Below are positions 42,409-51,251 of a DNA stretch of 64,000 nt, one piece after another. This stretch comes from UBA8941 sp963780545 (GTDB taxonomy: Archaea; Thermoproteota; Bathyarchaeia; TCS64), in assembly GCA_963780545.1 (NCBI GenBank), contig CAWACK010000021.1, positions 1 to 64,000 of the forward strand, read 5' to 3'. The translations under genes were made by a program, and so were the position numbers. Each line of letters begins with the position of its first letter. Positions within the stretch are counted from its first letter, which is position 1. A model generated the notes under the pieces. That model made no database searches and was not told where the DNA came from. It worked only from the letters and a program-made list of their open reading frames with translations.

Positions 42409-44571
42409 TTATTGTGAGATCCTTTTATCCTGTGGTAGTCTGAAAGGCCTGAACGGGACCCCCTGCCCGTCAAAAAACTTGCCCATGAACTCGTAGTAGA
42501 GCAACCTCAAGCTTTGTACTGTACTCGAAATTAACTCGAAGCTTAGCGCTACAAAGTTCATCATTATCAAACCAACAGGTATTGGTAGAGGCAGCGCTGC
42601 GTTAAGCGCCACTGCAGCGATTGCTAGACTGGCGTGGGCCAGAGCGAAGGCAGCGATACGTAGAAAACTAAAGAGGTTGGCTAGCCCCTCGACAAATGTC
42701 ATCAGTAAACCACCGACGCCTTCACCGATGCTCTCCATCCCAACGCCGTGACCATGCTTAATACTGTGTATTACGGGCTCTGCGAAGCTTAGGCCCATGC
42801 CTATGAGTATGATGTAGAAGCCCCAGTAGTTCAGCGCCATCATGAAGTTCATTTTGATCGAGATGAAGTAAATCGCTGTCATATAGAGACCGCCAACGTA
42901 TAGGATCATCCCGAGACCATGCTCTCCGAGTGCGCCAATCATGTTGCCCTTCCTTATCTGGTTATAGGCACCTAAGCAGAGGCCTAGTATTATCTCGATT
43001 GCCGCGATCTCGAAGACTAAAAGCAGTAACTTCGTGGTCTGGTGGATGGGATTGGGCATTATTGGTTGGTAGATCGCGCCGAGTATCGATTCATTCAGGA
43101 AGAAGGAACCGTACAAGAAGCCAAAGATCGTTGCAGCTATGCCCATAGGGATGAACAGCCCGCCTAGGTACTTCAGCATCCCTCTCTTGAACTTGCTAGC
43201 CAATATGAATCCCAGGATAAGTATAACCAAGCCTTGACCGACGTCGCCATACATTAAGCCAAACTGGAATGAGAAGACGATGACGCTAATGTAGGCTGGG
43301 TTAATTTCAGTAGTGGTTGGCCAACCGCGAAGGGTGGTGAGTTTCCATGTTGGTAGGAGAAAGCTCGGTCTCATGTTGGGAGTCGGAGTCGGGACGCCTT
43401 TGGCATCGTGTTCCACATCCTCGACGTCGAAGATTATCTGTTCGCCAACCTTCTTCTCAACCTCCTCCACAGCTGCCTTGAACTCGGTGATGTTATCGGA
43501 GGGTGTCCAGCCCTGCATGATGCTAAAGACCTTCGTCCTCATAACTGGTGCACGGCTGTCTGCGGCCAAGTGGAGTAGGTTGTAGTTGAAGGCAATCTCG
43601 CTTAGCGTCTTCATTTCCTTCTCTTTGACCTCAGCCTCGACCTTTGTAAACCGCTGACTCCACTGCTCAGCGGAGGCTTTGAGCTTCTCTTCCTTCTCTT
43701 GCTCGAGAAGCTTTATCGTCTGTTGGTGATCGTCATCGATGGCTGCAAGCTTTTCTTCGAAGGACTCACCCTTGGCTGGTATACTCTTAACCCATTCAGC
43801 TGTCTCCCTCTGATACTTCTCGAGTATATTGCCTCTCTTGGTCGGATCAATGGCGACTTTGGAGTCTTCACCGAGTATAGTAGCGATATCGGTTACTTCG
43901 AAGACGAGGAAGAGATCATTAACCCATTTTTTCGTCTCCTCAGGGCCGGATATCATTATGAAGCTGTCGGATGGGGAGATCTGCGTCGCCTTGACCTTTA
44001 TCTCAGGCTGTTTCGCCATATGTTGTTCCAAGCGTTTCTGGAATTCGGTGTTGATTACCCCGTAAGCCAAGCTTCCCTTGATGTCGTCTCCACCGAGCGC
44101 CTTCAGAAGCTCGATCTTCACGTTCAAGCGTGCCTGCTGCTCGAGGAGGCTCCGCCTCTTCTCGTGATAGAGGGCGCTTCCCTTGCTGATTTTCTCGTCG
44201 AGTTCCTTAGTTAATCTCTCTGCCTCGGTGGCCTGTGCCTCCTTAACACCCTTGAGCTGAGCGTTGATCCTGTCGAGCTGCTCGATTGTAACCTTGGTCT
44301 TCGCCTCAGGGTTCCTAGCGTAGTCGCGTAGAACATCTAGACTAGGCGTTGTGCGTGTTATTTCGAAGCTTATGAGTTTTTTGAGCTCCTTGTAACGAGG
44401 GTCGACCTCGCTAAAAAGCGCCTTATAGTCTGGCCCCGTTGCTTCCTTCCTGTAATCGTCGTAGTCGGGCCCCGTGACCTCCTTTAGCTGAGTCACACCC
44501 GCCGCGCCTAGGGAGTCGAGAACTAGGCTCTCGTACTCCGGGAAGGTGATGATTGTGACTTTTTTCATCAA
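42409..44571 (-). CDS. atpI: V/A-type ATP synthase subunit I (stator)
   Basis: A 720-residue subunit a/I. The N-terminal half (about 1-400) is cytosolic with long helical pairs and two globular lobes. The C-terminal half has about eight membrane helices, including 'FGLMYGDVGQGLVILILGF' and 'SFLRIAAFALAHASLAIAA' with the essential Arg of the ion channel. The final 'YEFMGKFFDGQGVPFRPF' is a family hallmark. The N-terminus 'MMKKVTIITFPEYESLV' is typical. It is followed by atpK and preceded by a small membrane protein gene on the same strand. Confidence 0.94.
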   Translation of the reverse strand: MMKKVTIITFPEYESLVLDSLGAAGVTQLKEVTGPDYDDYRKEATGPDYKALFSEVDPRYKELKKLISFEITRTTPSLDVLRDYARNPEAKTKVTIEQLDRINAQLKGVKEAQATEAERLTKELDEKISKGSALYHEKRRSLLEQQARLNVKIELLKALGGDDIKGSLAYGVINTEFQKRLEQHMAKQPEIKVKATQISPSDSFIMISGPEETKKWVNDLFLVFEVTDIATILGEDSKVAIDPTKRGNILEKYQRETAEWVKSIPAKGESFEEKLAAIDDDHQQTIKLLEQEKEEKLKASAEQWSQRFTKVEAEVKEKEMKTLSEIAFNYNLLHLAADSRAPVMRTKVFSIMQGWTPSDNITEFKAAVEEVEKKVGEQIIFDVEDVEHDAKGVPTPTPNMRPSFLLPTWKLTTLRGWPTTTEINPAYISVIVFSFQFGLMYGDVGQGLVILILGFILASKFKRGMLKYLGGLFIPMGIAATIFGFLYGSFFLNESILGAIYQPIMPNPIHQTTKLLLLVFEIAAIEIILGLCLGAYNQIRKGNMIGALGEHGLGMILYVGGLYMTAIYFISIKMNFMMALNYWGFYIILIGMGLSFAEPVIHSIKHGHGVGMESIGEGVGGLLMTFVEGLANLFSFLRIAAFALAHASLAIAAVALNAALPLPIPVGLIMMNFVALSFELISSTVQSLRLLYYEFMGKFFDGQGVPFRPFRLPQDKRISQ

Positions 44572-44649
44572 GGCGACTCACTTTAATGCTGTTCTTCTCA
44601 TTAAAAACTTTAGGGCGCATTTTACGTTAGGCACTCAAAAAACACAAAC

Positions 44650-44928
44650 CTATGCCTTCGCCGAAGTTTCATTAGGTTTCGTTTTCTTTGAAAGCTGCCC
44701 CATCCTCTTCGCGAATAAGTACGTCGTCCCCACATACAGGGACATTGAAATTAGGATCATCACCTCGAGTAAGAGGAGGTTCTTCGGTCGAAGCACATAG
44801 AGAATCACCATTGCTGCGACCAAGCCAAAAAGAGGAAACATCATCATAATTATGAATAGAGGCCTAATCCTCCGTAACGCCTCCTCGATTGAAATCTTCT
44901 TCTCAGGCTGTTTTTCTTCTGGCATCAC
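44650..44928 (-). CDS. Small two-helix membrane protein upstream of atpI
   Basis: A 92-residue protein with a charged N-terminus ('EEKQPEKKISIEEALRRIRP'), two membrane helices ('LFIIMMMFPLFGLVAAMVIL' and 'LEVMILISMSLYVGTTYLF') and a basic tail. It sits in the place where many archaea have the stator coiled-coil gene atpH, but it is not AtpH-like. The gap to atpI is 78 bases. It could assist ATP synthase assembly, but nothing in the sequence proves this. Confidence 0.55.
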   Translation of the reverse strand: MMPEEKQPEKKISIEEALRRIRPLFIIMMMFPLFGLVAAMVILYVLRPKNLLLLEVMILISMSLYVGTTYLFAKRMGQLSKKTKPNETSAKA

Positions 44929-45025
44929 TCTTCGAGCTGAAAGAAATTATGTTGGTTATTAAGAGTTAACTTTACAGACTGCTTATGAGCGAAAAACTTA
45001 TTCGAGGTGTTAGAGTTTGAAAGGT

Positions 45026-45994
45026 TTAAGCCGTTACTGGAGTTGCAACTGGCATCTCCGGGATGGGAGCCGTCTGTATTGAGGGACCAATTGACTCCTC
45101 CAGCCCTCTGAGTCTGTTTCTCAACGTCACCTCTGTTGTGCCAGCCGCTAAAGCAACATCTTTCTGGATCCGCTTGTCATCATTCTCGAGACAAGCCATA
45201 TAGAGGGCAGCCGCAGCGAGCCCACGAGGGTCCTTGCCACTCAGCCCTTGCTTTACCTTTGCTCTACGCAGTATGTTTATAGCCCTCTGCTCAGTATCGC
45301 GCCTAAGCTTCAGCTTCGCTGCAATACTTGGGACGAACTTCATTGGTTCATCTATCGGCATCCTGAACTTTAGCTCCCGGATAAGAAGCCTATACGTCCT
45401 CGCGACCTCTGAGTGATCACGAGTGCTCGCCTCGGATACCTTCTTAATAGGCCTAGGTACCTCAGATGTCCTGCAAGCCGCATAGATCGAAGCAGCTACA
45501 AAGGCGTCTATACTCCTGCCCCGTATCAGGTCAGCTTTGAGTGCTTTTCTGTATATGTGGGCAGCCTGTTCCTTGACGTTGCTCGGTATGTGGAGTAGAA
45601 CCGACATCCTGTCTAACTCCGCCATGGCGATGCTTAAGTTTCTACGCCATGTCTCGTCAAACTTGCTGCGGTTATCATAGCGTCTAAGGCGATCCATTTT
45701 GAGGCGAGCCTCATTGTTGAGCTTCCTGCCAGCTGCGTCGCGATCGCCTCTGAAGACGGTCGAAAGACCCTTATCGTAAAGGGTCAATGACGTCCCCAAT
45801 CCAGTCCTGCTTCTCGTGTTCTTCTCCGCTACCGTGAATGCTCTCCACTCTGGACCCATATCAATCGGCTCCTCCTCGATGACGAGTCCACACTGACTAC
45901 ATATGCGCTCGCCGTTCTCGGGGTCGCTTATGATGTTGGTGCCACCACACTTCGGGCACTTACGAGTGTCTTCTTCCATCTTCATCATTCTCAC
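45026..45994 (-). CDS. tfb: Transcription initiation factor B
   Basis: A 322-residue TFB. The N-terminal zinc ribbon has 'CPKCG' and 'CSQCG' (Cys 13, 16, 32, 35). The B-reader/linker follows ('PEWRAF', 'RTGLGTSLTLYDKGLST'). Two cyclin repeats follow (about 125-210 and 215-305), ending with recognition-helix sequence 'GTTEVTLRNRLRGLEE'. It recruits RNA polymerase to TATA promoters. The C-terminal tail is Pro/Thr rich. Several ATG codons near the start make the exact N-terminus uncertain by up to six residues. Confidence 0.96.
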   Translation of the reverse strand: MRMMKMEEDTRKCPKCGGTNIISDPENGERICSQCGLVIEEEPIDMGPEWRAFTVAEKNTRSRTGLGTSLTLYDKGLSTVFRGDRDAAGRKLNNEARLKMDRLRRYDNRSKFDETWRRNLSIAMAELDRMSVLLHIPSNVKEQAAHIYRKALKADLIRGRSIDAFVAASIYAACRTSEVPRPIKKVSEASTRDHSEVARTYRLLIRELKFRMPIDEPMKFVPSIAAKLKLRRDTEQRAINILRRAKVKQGLSGKDPRGLAAAALYMACLENDDKRIQKDVALAAGTTEVTLRNRLRGLEESIGPSIQTAPIPEMPVATPVTA

Positions 45995-46028
45995 CTCATC
46001 TCCCCGGGATAGTCGGTCCTAAGAAGAG

Positions 46029-46076
46029 TATATTTTACATATACGTAAGTTATATATACCAGGGTTATTTATAAGT
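46029..46076. promoter_or_regulatory. Divergent promoter of tfb and a PadR-like regulator
   Basis: An AT-rich block between the two divergent genes. It holds TATATATAACTT on the minus strand (about 46048-46059) for tfb and TTATTTATAAG on the plus strand (46065-46075) for the regulator. An inverted repeat TTAC-N6-GTAA lies at 46035-46048, between the tfb TATA box and the tfb gene, a sensible place for a repressor site. The operator role is inferred. Confidence 0.5.
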
Positions 46077-46092
46077 CTTTCGAGGACAATCA

Positions 46093-46428
46093 ATGCCAAA
46101 ACCAGTAGGCACATGCGGTGCTACGAAAATGAAGATCCTAGCAATTATCTCCCACAACATCGAAAATGGGCAGGAATCTTACGGCTACGATATATGGAAA
46201 ACAATGAAGGAACAGTTCCACATCTACTTAGACGATAATGATATAGGCAATGTCTATCACCACCTCAACGATCTAAGTACATTGAATTACGTCAATAGGG
46301 AAGACGAAGAAACAGAGGGTAAATGTTTTTACACACTTACAGATGAGGGACATGCCATAAAAAACAGGTATGAACAGTATATTGAAATTTTAAAAGACGG
46401 AAAAATAGACATGAAAAATCAAAATTAA
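46093..46428 (+). CDS. PadR-like winged-helix transcription regulator
   Basis: A 111-residue winged-helix protein of the PadR type: 'MKILAIISHNIENGQESYGY', 'GNVYHHLNDLSTLNYVNRED' and 'GKCFYTLTDEGHAIKNRYEQ'. It has only a short C-terminal helix for dimerisation. Its TATA box ends about 18 bases before the ATG, suggesting a leaderless mRNA. Divergent from tfb with a shared promoter region, so it may regulate itself or tfb. The inducer is unknown. Confidence 0.8.
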   Translation: MPKPVGTCGATKMKILAIISHNIENGQESYGYDIWKTMKEQFHIYLDDNDIGNVYHHLNDLSTLNYVNREDEETEGKCFYTLTDEGHAIKNRYEQYIEILKDGKIDMKNQN

Positions 46429-46460
46429 TCCTGATAAAGGAAGTAACTTCGGAAGAAGAA

Positions 46461-46931
46461 TCAATCACTAGATGTCTTCTGTATTAAGACTTTATCACCC
46501 TTCTTGATGTTGCTCTCATCTTCGATCTCGACTCGAATTAAGAGTTCAACTTCGTTGCGAATGGATTTGACCTCCCTCACTGTTCCGAAGACAACGTCTT
46601 GGAGAGGTGTTTCAGAGACCCTTTTGATTTGTTCTCTCAGCAATTGGAAATCGGCGATAAACTGTTTTCCGCGGTTTGTAAGTTCAGCTCCACCACCTCC
46701 AGATCGGCCACCCTTGTGAGCGAAGATTAAGGGTTCCTTCAATTTCTCCTCAGCTTTTCTGACGAGCCCCCAAGCATACCGATAACTCATACCAAGGCTA
46801 GAAGCACTTTCCTTTATCGTGCCAGTCTCCTCAACCTTCTTCAGTAGACTGTATACACCGGGTCCAAAGACGTAGCCGTCGTCCGTCTCCATCCAAACTT
46901 TGAATGCTGGTCGAGGTTTGTTTTGCTCCAT
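46461..46931 (-). CDS. ModE-like regulator with C-terminal TOBE-like domain
   Basis: A 156-residue protein. Residues 20-95 form the ModE-type winged helix ('GPGVYSLLKKVEETGTIKES', 'SYRYAWGLVRKAEEKL', 'KGGRSGGGGAELTNRGKQFI'). Residues about 110-156 ('VFGTVREVKSIRNEVELLIR', 'KKGDKVLIQKTS') resemble one TOBE/molbindin unit. ModE senses molybdate or tungstate and controls uptake and Moco genes. MobB in this window shows that the organism makes nucleotide-bound molybdopterin. The oxyanion-binding site cannot be confirmed. Confidence 0.75.
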   Translation of the reverse strand: MEQNKPRPAFKVWMETDDGYVFGPGVYSLLKKVEETGTIKESASSLGMSYRYAWGLVRKAEEKLKEPLIFAHKGGRSGGGGAELTNRGKQFIADFQLLREQIKRVSETPLQDVVFGTVREVKSIRNEVELLIRVEIEDESNIKKGDKVLIQKTSSD

Positions 46932-47044
46932 GATTAAAGGTGAGTAGTTATGTGTTGAAATCTTTTATCAATGCGAGACACTCTCGGTTATGTCTTTGAT
47001 GATCCTGCAATGCGCGCGAGATCTTTTAGTACTCCTACCCGGGG

Positions 47045-47668
47045 ATGGAAAACATGAGACCAGAGATCGACGACCCGATTGAAAGAATGGGTGACAAGGA
47101 GAAACGCTTTAAGTCCCTAATATTTGAAGTCGAAAAATGTGATGCCTGTCTTCTTTGCAAAGGGGCTAAAAAGAGGGTTGTGGGTGAAGGTAACCTGAAT
47201 GCTGCGGCGGTTTTTATCGGAGAGGCTCCCGGGCGAAGAGAAGATGAGATGGGTCGACCCTTCGTCGGCTCAGCCGGTAAGCTATTGGATAGGCTGTTAT
47301 CCGACGCAGGTCTCAAGAGGGATGACATCTTCATTACGAATATTGCCAAGTGTAGACCACCAAGTAACAGAAGGCCGAAGAAGGATGAGATAGAGGCTTG
47401 TTCGATTCACCTTGAAAAATTACTCTATTTGATAAGACCTAGGGTCGTTGCACCAATGGGGAACAGCTCGTTGGAATATTTCTATAAGAGATACGGACTC
47501 GAGGAGATTGTGATAGGCGATGCGCATGGTAAACCAGTAAAGATCCTCACTTCTTGGGGAGAGGCTATACTATATCCCCTATATCATCCCGCGGCCGGGA
47601 TTTATAACAGAAAACTGTTAGGGGAGCTCGGAGCCGACATGACTTCGCTCACAGAGTTACTGAAGTAA
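47045..47668 (+). CDS. Family 4 uracil-DNA glycosylase (Fe-S)
   Basis: A 207-residue uracil-DNA glycosylase of the Fe-S type. Likely cluster ligands are Cys 35 and Cys 38 in 'CDACLLC', Cys 103 in 'NIAKCRPP' and Cys 119 in 'IEACSI'. Motif A is 'GEAPGRREDEMGRPFVGSAG' and the C-terminal motif is 'LYHPAAGIYN'. It removes uracil formed by cytosine deamination. ATG 47045 is a good start. It is convergent with argS. Confidence 0.93.
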   Translation: MENMRPEIDDPIERMGDKEKRFKSLIFEVEKCDACLLCKGAKKRVVGEGNLNAAAVFIGEAPGRREDEMGRPFVGSAGKLLDRLLSDAGLKRDDIFITNIAKCRPPSNRRPKKDEIEACSIHLEKLLYLIRPRVVAPMGNSSLEYFYKRYGLEEIVIGDAHGKPVKILTSWGEAILYPLYHPAAGIYNRKLLGELGADMTSLTELLK

Positions 47669-47724
47669 CTGAAGCGTCCTTCTTCACAGTGTTTGAGTGT
47701 ATTCTATATTACCCTGCTACAAGG

Positions 47725-49656
47725 CTACATCCTCTCTGGTGCCTCAATGCCAAGCACAGCGCAGCCGTTCCTCAGGACGATCCTGACCGCGTCTACAAGC
47801 ATTAGTCTGGCCCCGATGAGTCCAGGCGTCTCAGCGTTTAGGACGCGAAGGCTTGAATAGAAACTGTTAAAGTTGTCGGCGAGGCTGTTGAGGTAGGCAG
47901 TTATCGTGCCCGGTTTTAGTTCCTCGGTGGCTTCATCGAAGACTTCTGGAAAGTTTGCGACGCGATTAATGATTCCTTTCTCCTTCGGGTTGATGAGCTG
48001 AGAATAGTCGGCCACTGGCTTCGACTCAGCGCGTTTGAGTATATTACAACAACGGGCATGGCTGTATTGGATGAATGGGGCACTGTTGGTCTCAAAGTTG
48101 AGAGCCTTAGCCCAGTCGAAAATAACCTGCTTGTTGGCGTCTACGCTGAGTAGAGTGTATTTGATGGCACCTAGACCCACCATTCTGGCTATGTCTCTGC
48201 GCTGAGCCTCGGGTAGATCAGGGTTACGGTTAGTAACCTCCTCGAAGGCGAGCTCGATACTCCGATCCATTACGTCGTTGAGGGCGACGTACCTGCCAAG
48301 GCGGCCACTCATCTTCCCTTCGGGGAGCTTGACGAACTCGTAGCCGTAGTGAAGCTGGTTATCTCCCATCGCCTGCCTTCCAATTGCGACAAGAGCTATC
48401 CTGAGCTGGAGCTGCGCGAGGGCCTGTTCCTGTCCTATGACGTTGATTACCTTGTCAACACCAGTACCGAACTTATAGATGCTGTAGGCCATGTCTCGAA
48501 GGGTATAAAGAGTGGTACCGTCACTGCGGACGAGGACAAGGCGGGGTATCTCATGGTGCTGAGCTAGACCCCACCGGTCCTTGAGGGCGTAGACCGTCGC
48601 CACTTCGTCGCAGTTGAGCACGAGGGCTCCCTGATCATGTTCAACGAAGTTGGTGTTCTTTAGAGCTTCAAGAACATCATCCGCCATCTTTTCCCAGACG
48701 AGGTCGCTCTCGTAGTCGAAAGAGTCGTAGCGAATGCCTAGTTCACCCATGGTCTCGACGAAGCCGTCGAGACAGATTTTTACAAGGCGCCTTACAGCCT
48801 CTCGAGTCTTTGGGTCATTGTTCTCGTAGGCGGTGTTTAGCTTGGCTATCTCCTCCGCGGGGTCACTGAAAGAGGCTATCTTCTCCTTTAGATTGATGAA
48901 TATCTTGCTGTTCGTATTCTTGAGGTCCGCTGCGGCTATCTCGAATTTCTCGAGCTCCTCCTGGAGCTCCGCGATCATAGGAACGTCGGCTTTCTTCTCA
49001 GCTATCCTAAGCTCCTTTTGCACTCGTATGAGTTCCATATTGACGTTTGTGGAGGCATAGATGGCTCCGATGAATATTTCACCCCTTGTGTCTGGCTCAG
49101 GTTTGCCAAGCAGTATCCAGCCCCATGTAGCGAGGGCAACCTGCCGCCCCATGTCATTTACGAGAAAGTGGACGGTCATTTCGTGGCCGTGAAACCTAAG
49201 CATGTTAGCGAGGCAAGCGCCAGTTATCGCGTTCCTAGCGTGGCCGATGGTTATCGGGTGGATCGGGTTCGCAGAGGTATGCTCTACCATAACCCTCAGT
49301 GGCTTCTCGACCTTAAGGTAACCATACTCTGAATCATTCACAGCGGCCTCCAGAACAAACTTGTAGTAGGTCGCTTCGTTGGCGTGGAAGTTAATGTAAC
49401 TGTTAAGAGCCTCAGCAGACGCAACCATTTCCGAGGCCTTCACCTGCTTCGCGATGTTGACTGCTATGTCTACTGGCTTTTGTTTGAGCTGCTTCGCGAG
49501 CTGGAATGAGATGGATGAAGCCAACTCCCCCATCTTGGGGTCGGGAGGCTGGCTAAACTTGGACTCTGGGAGCTCGACACTCGGATACGCGGTTTTCACC
49601 GCGACATCTAGTTGTCGCTGACACTCTGCTCTCAGCTTCGCGAGGGGGGTTGACAT
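47725..49656 (-). CDS. argS: Arginyl-tRNA synthetase
   Basis: A 643-residue class I synthetase. It has the N-terminal tRNA D-loop recognition domain, the HIGH-type signature within 'SANPIHPITIGHARNAIT', the KMSKS-type loop 'EGKMSGRLGRYV', and the C-terminal anticodon-binding helices starting at 'NFETNSAPFIQYSHARCCNI'. Its ATG lies 12 bases after the 3' end of tRNA-Arg(CCG) on the same strand, so the tRNA and its own synthetase are probably on one transcript. Confidence 0.96.
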   Translation of the reverse strand: MSTPLAKLRAECQRQLDVAVKTAYPSVELPESKFSQPPDPKMGELASSISFQLAKQLKQKPVDIAVNIAKQVKASEMVASAEALNSYINFHANEATYYKFVLEAAVNDSEYGYLKVEKPLRVMVEHTSANPIHPITIGHARNAITGACLANMLRFHGHEMTVHFLVNDMGRQVALATWGWILLGKPEPDTRGEIFIGAIYASTNVNMELIRVQKELRIAEKKADVPMIAELQEELEKFEIAAADLKNTNSKIFINLKEKIASFSDPAEEIAKLNTAYENNDPKTREAVRRLVKICLDGFVETMGELGIRYDSFDYESDLVWEKMADDVLEALKNTNFVEHDQGALVLNCDEVATVYALKDRWGLAQHHEIPRLVLVRSDGTTLYTLRDMAYSIYKFGTGVDKVINVIGQEQALAQLQLRIALVAIGRQAMGDNQLHYGYEFVKLPEGKMSGRLGRYVALNDVMDRSIELAFEEVTNRNPDLPEAQRRDIARMVGLGAIKYTLLSVDANKQVIFDWAKALNFETNSAPFIQYSHARCCNILKRAESKPVADYSQLINPKEKGIINRVANFPEVFDEATEELKPGTITAYLNSLADNFNSFYSSLRVLNAETPGLIGARLMLVDAVRIVLRNGCAVLGIEAPERM

Positions 49657-49668
49657 ATGTATTCACCG

Positions 49669-49744
49669 TGGCGGGCCCGGTGGGATTCGAACCCACGCTC
49701 TCCGGCTCCGGAGGCCGACGCCTTATCCACTGGGCTACGGGCCC
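49669..49744 (-). tRNA. tRNA-Arg (anticodon CCG), CCA encoded
   Basis: The minus strand gives acceptor strands GGGCCCG/CGGGCCC with discriminator G and encoded CCA. The anticodon stem is TCGGC/GCCGG around loop CTCCGGA, so the anticodon is CCG. The T arm is GTGGG-TTCGAAT-CCCAC. It is 76 bases with no intron, and 12 bases upstream of argS. Confidence 0.95.
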
Positions 49745-49952
49745 ATACCATCTAGGGTTCGAGGCGTAGTGCATTAAAGCGTTTCCTAGAACCATTTTAC
49801 GGCCGATCGCGGGTAAAAATGACGCGTATTTTCGGGCGGATCGAGGTTTTTTTACGGCATGTTCCTATAAGATAAATTACCGGGCTTAAGAGGACTTTTT
49901 TCTTTAAACACCACGAATGTTATTTGAAGACAGGAAATAAAAGGATCGGGAG

Positions 49953-51113
49953 ATGCTTAAAGACCCAGATATGTCCACGAGGCGGGTGATAATATGCACA
50001 GGGCCGCCAGGCAATGGCCGCGATGAGATGCTTTTAAACATGAGAGAAAGGGCAAGCTTCCACTATTACCACCTCTTCGAGTACATTGTGGAGCAGGCGA
50101 AATTTGAGGGTACAAACCTGAGTAAGTTGAATATCCTCGATTTTTATGATAGTCAGCCTGAGAAGATGGACTCCCTTCGTGAGGCTGCCATTGCCCGAAT
50201 CGAGACCGAAATAACCGAACGCGGCGGTGTCAATATCATAAGCACCCCCCAACATTTCGAGTGGAAGGGAAACCGCTACAAAGGACTCGACCGTGAGGAT
50301 GTTGAGAGACTTGACCCCAACCTTTTCGTCGTCATTTTCGATGACATAATTAGAGTCAGAGAGCGTCTCGCGCAAGACCCCCAGTGGATGGAGCACAAGT
50401 ACACCCTTGGGGAGATTGCCAATTGGCGCAGAGAGGAGATGGCTGGAGTCTACGAGATTGCGAGGAGCTTTTCACCATGGAAGGAGGTCCAGATAGTCGC
50501 ATACGAGAATGGACCAGATTTCCTCCGGGACCTCATTTACAACCCCAAGAAAGAGAAGTTCTACCTCAGCCACCCCATCACCGGGGAGGGGGAAAACGCC
50601 TTTAAGACCTTCAACCGTTTCGCTGCCGCCCTAAAGGACTACTACATAGTATTCGATCCGAGCAAGATCAAAGACTGGGAGATAGTAGAGAGCTGGAGGG
50701 ACGCCCTCAATACGGCCATAGACCTCGGGGAGCCTCGACCTGAGAGGATTCCCGTTCACATTCAATACAGAGACGGCCCACGGGAGGTCGTCCTAGACGC
50801 CATCGAGGTTGAAGCCGCCATTAAAAACCTCCGTTTTCAGATAATCGACAGCGACTATAAGATCATAGAGAATAGTAACCTGGTGATAGTATATCACCCC
50901 CGTCAGAGCATCAGCGCTGGGGTCATGTGCGAGATGGTCTATGCTAAAAGCCTAGCCAAACTCGTCTATGTCTACTACCCATATGAGCCAAGCCCCTTCT
51001 TCGAGTGGTACAGCACTCGCATATTCAAGGATGAAGGAGAACTACGTGACTTCCTCATTAAGGAGTCTAAGATGACCGGGCAGACCCCCCTCGACCTTTA
51101 CTCACATAAGTAG
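49953..51113 (+). CDS. Adenylate-kinase-like and nucleoside deoxyribosyltransferase-like fusion
   Basis: A 386-residue two-domain protein. The N-terminal part (about 10-190) is built like a nucleoside monophosphate kinase, but its P-loop reads 'CTGPPGNGRDEML', with the Lys of GxxGxGK(S/T) replaced by Arg and the Ser/Thr by Asp. The C-terminal part (about 205-370) is like nucleoside 2-deoxyribosyltransferase: 'KFYLSHPITGEGENAF' and 'NSNLVIVYHPRQSISAGVMC', then 'EMVYAKSLAKLVYVYYP'. Kinase activity is doubtful. It may act in nucleotide salvage or sensing; the ribonucleotide reductase gene lies about 140 bases downstream on the same strand. Confidence 0.75.
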   Translation: MLKDPDMSTRRVIICTGPPGNGRDEMLLNMRERASFHYYHLFEYIVEQAKFEGTNLSKLNILDFYDSQPEKMDSLREAAIARIETEITERGGVNIISTPQHFEWKGNRYKGLDREDVERLDPNLFVVIFDDIIRVRERLAQDPQWMEHKYTLGEIANWRREEMAGVYEIARSFSPWKEVQIVAYENGPDFLRDLIYNPKKEKFYLSHPITGEGENAFKTFNRFAAALKDYYIVFDPSKIKDWEIVESWRDALNTAIDLGEPRPERIPVHIQYRDGPREVVLDAIEVEAAIKNLRFQIIDSDYKIIENSNLVIVYHPRQSISAGVMCEMVYAKSLAKLVYVYYPYEPSPFFEWYSTRIFKDEGELRDFLIKESKMTGQTPLDLYSHK

Positions 51114-51212
51114 CAGCTATCGGAGAATAAAAAACCGCAACCAATATGCGCATATTATGCGTTAATCCATAATTATTGTCCTTTACAGGAAGAGTTGAGA
51201 CATAGCACGCGC

Positions 51213-51223
51213 TCTATATATAA
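51213..51223 (+). promoter_or_regulatory. Putative TATA box of the nrdJ-cobO operon
   Basis: TCTATATATAA lies 29-39 bases before the nrdJ ATG at 51252, consistent with a very short leader. I find no cobalamin-riboswitch-like structure in the short gap, so regulation must lie elsewhere. Confidence 0.5.
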
Positions 51224-51251
51224 GGCGATAAACGAAAACTAATCGTCAAAG

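Noticed and set aside
43699..44214. 171-residue plus-strand frame
   Set aside because: It is antisense to the N-terminal half of atpI and has no family pattern.
51114..51251. Cobalamin riboswitch before ribonucleotide reductase
   Set aside because: The gap is only 138 bases, AT-rich, holds a TATA box near the start codon and shows no B12-box-like conserved element.
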